Shown piece after piece: positions 6,419-6,555 of a stretch of 6,555 bases of DNA. Source of the stretch: Nitrososphaerales archaeon TH703 (GTDB lineage Archaea > Thermoproteota > Nitrososphaeria > Nitrososphaerales > Nitrososphaeraceae). Location of the stretch: assembly GCA_014523525.1 (NCBI GenBank), contig JAATVL010000117.1:1-6555 (forward strand), given 5' to 3'. The position numbers and the translations under genes were made by a program. Position 1 is the first letter of the stretch. Every line of letters starts with the position of its first letter. Below the pieces are notes generated by a model. The model made no database searches. It had not been told where the DNA came from and saw only the letters and a list, made by a program, of their open reading frames with translations.

Positions 6419-6555
6419 TACTAGATTTTCAGACTTAGCAGACGATCTTGAGTTAATACTCGTGCGATCATTATGGGCTAATAATAAAGCCGTGAATTTT
6501 CCACGTAATTACTTTTATCTTCTGAAATAATTAAATCCTTGTGACAAGTATCGCT

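Larger units (their letters stand above)
6204..6555. other. Gene-poor 350-base right end with open-frame fragments
   Basis: No intact gene is visible here. Besides the hisI promoter sites it holds two open-frame fragments without a usable ATG start. One is on the minus strand from 6407 to 6264 (47 codons, ending in SDGNRGRHTGEIPEL and a TAA); its C-terminal part looks protein-like, though I cannot name a family. The other is on the plus strand from 6369 to 6530 (53 codons, containing RFSDLADDLELILVRSLWA, ending in TAA). They overlap each other in part (6369-6407), so they cannot both be simple remnants of one gene. A small hairpin CGTGAATTTTCCACG is at 6491-6505. Gene debris or chance in AT-rich DNA are both possible. 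Confidence 0.35.

Noticed and set aside
6424..6471. A minus-strand mini-gene starting at ATG 6471 with about 16 codons
   Set aside because: It is very short, has no promoter or ribosome site, and no recognisable sequence.
6541..6555. A GTG start at 6541 that might begin a gene cut by the window edge
   Set aside because: Only five codons are visible, and the ACTTTTATCT site 26 bases upstream is too weak to support it.

Overview
The window is AT-rich and looks like chromosomal DNA of an ammonia-oxidising archaeon (Thaumarchaeota/Nitrososphaeria; my guess is something close to Nitrososphaerales). Three things point there. It carries archaeal-type genes: an archaeosine tRNA transglycosylase and an Sm-like protein with an added C-terminal domain. 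It carries two small proteins of a kind I associate with thaumarchaea. Several genes have a TATA-like box about 30-35 bases before the start codon and little or no Shine-Dalgarno sequence, as expected for nearly leaderless archaeal transcripts. The assignment to a group is inference from family knowledge.

Layout, left half, plus strand: a 119-residue unknown protein ending in a four-cysteine zinc ribbon (87-446); then a two-gene unit of an Sm-like RNA-binding protein (593-1006) and tgtA (1009-2553), separated by 2 bases with tgtA starting at TTG; then a 137-residue DUF6659-like protein with its own promoter (2642-3055). Right half, minus strand, converging on the left half: thrC (5683 down to 4460), followed after 6 bases by a protein that joins a ubiquitin-like MoaD/ThiS domain to an E1-like MoeB/ThiF enzyme (4453 down to 3098). 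Further right, also on the minus strand, is hisI (6200 down to 5859). The last 350 bases contain no intact gene, but hold an inverted repeat and open-frame fragments that may be remains of an element.

How the genes work together: the Sm-like protein and TgtA both act on RNA, and TgtA puts preQ0 into position 15 of archaeal tRNA. ThrC and HisI are amino-acid biosynthesis enzymes (threonine, histidine). The Ubl-E1 fusion should activate a small sulfur-carrier domain as a C-terminal adenylate. Its tight coupling to a PLP enzyme resembles the logic of protein-thiocarboxylate sulfur pathways, which is the most interesting idea here but remains a hypothesis. I recognise no tRNA, rRNA, CRISPR array or intact insertion sequence.
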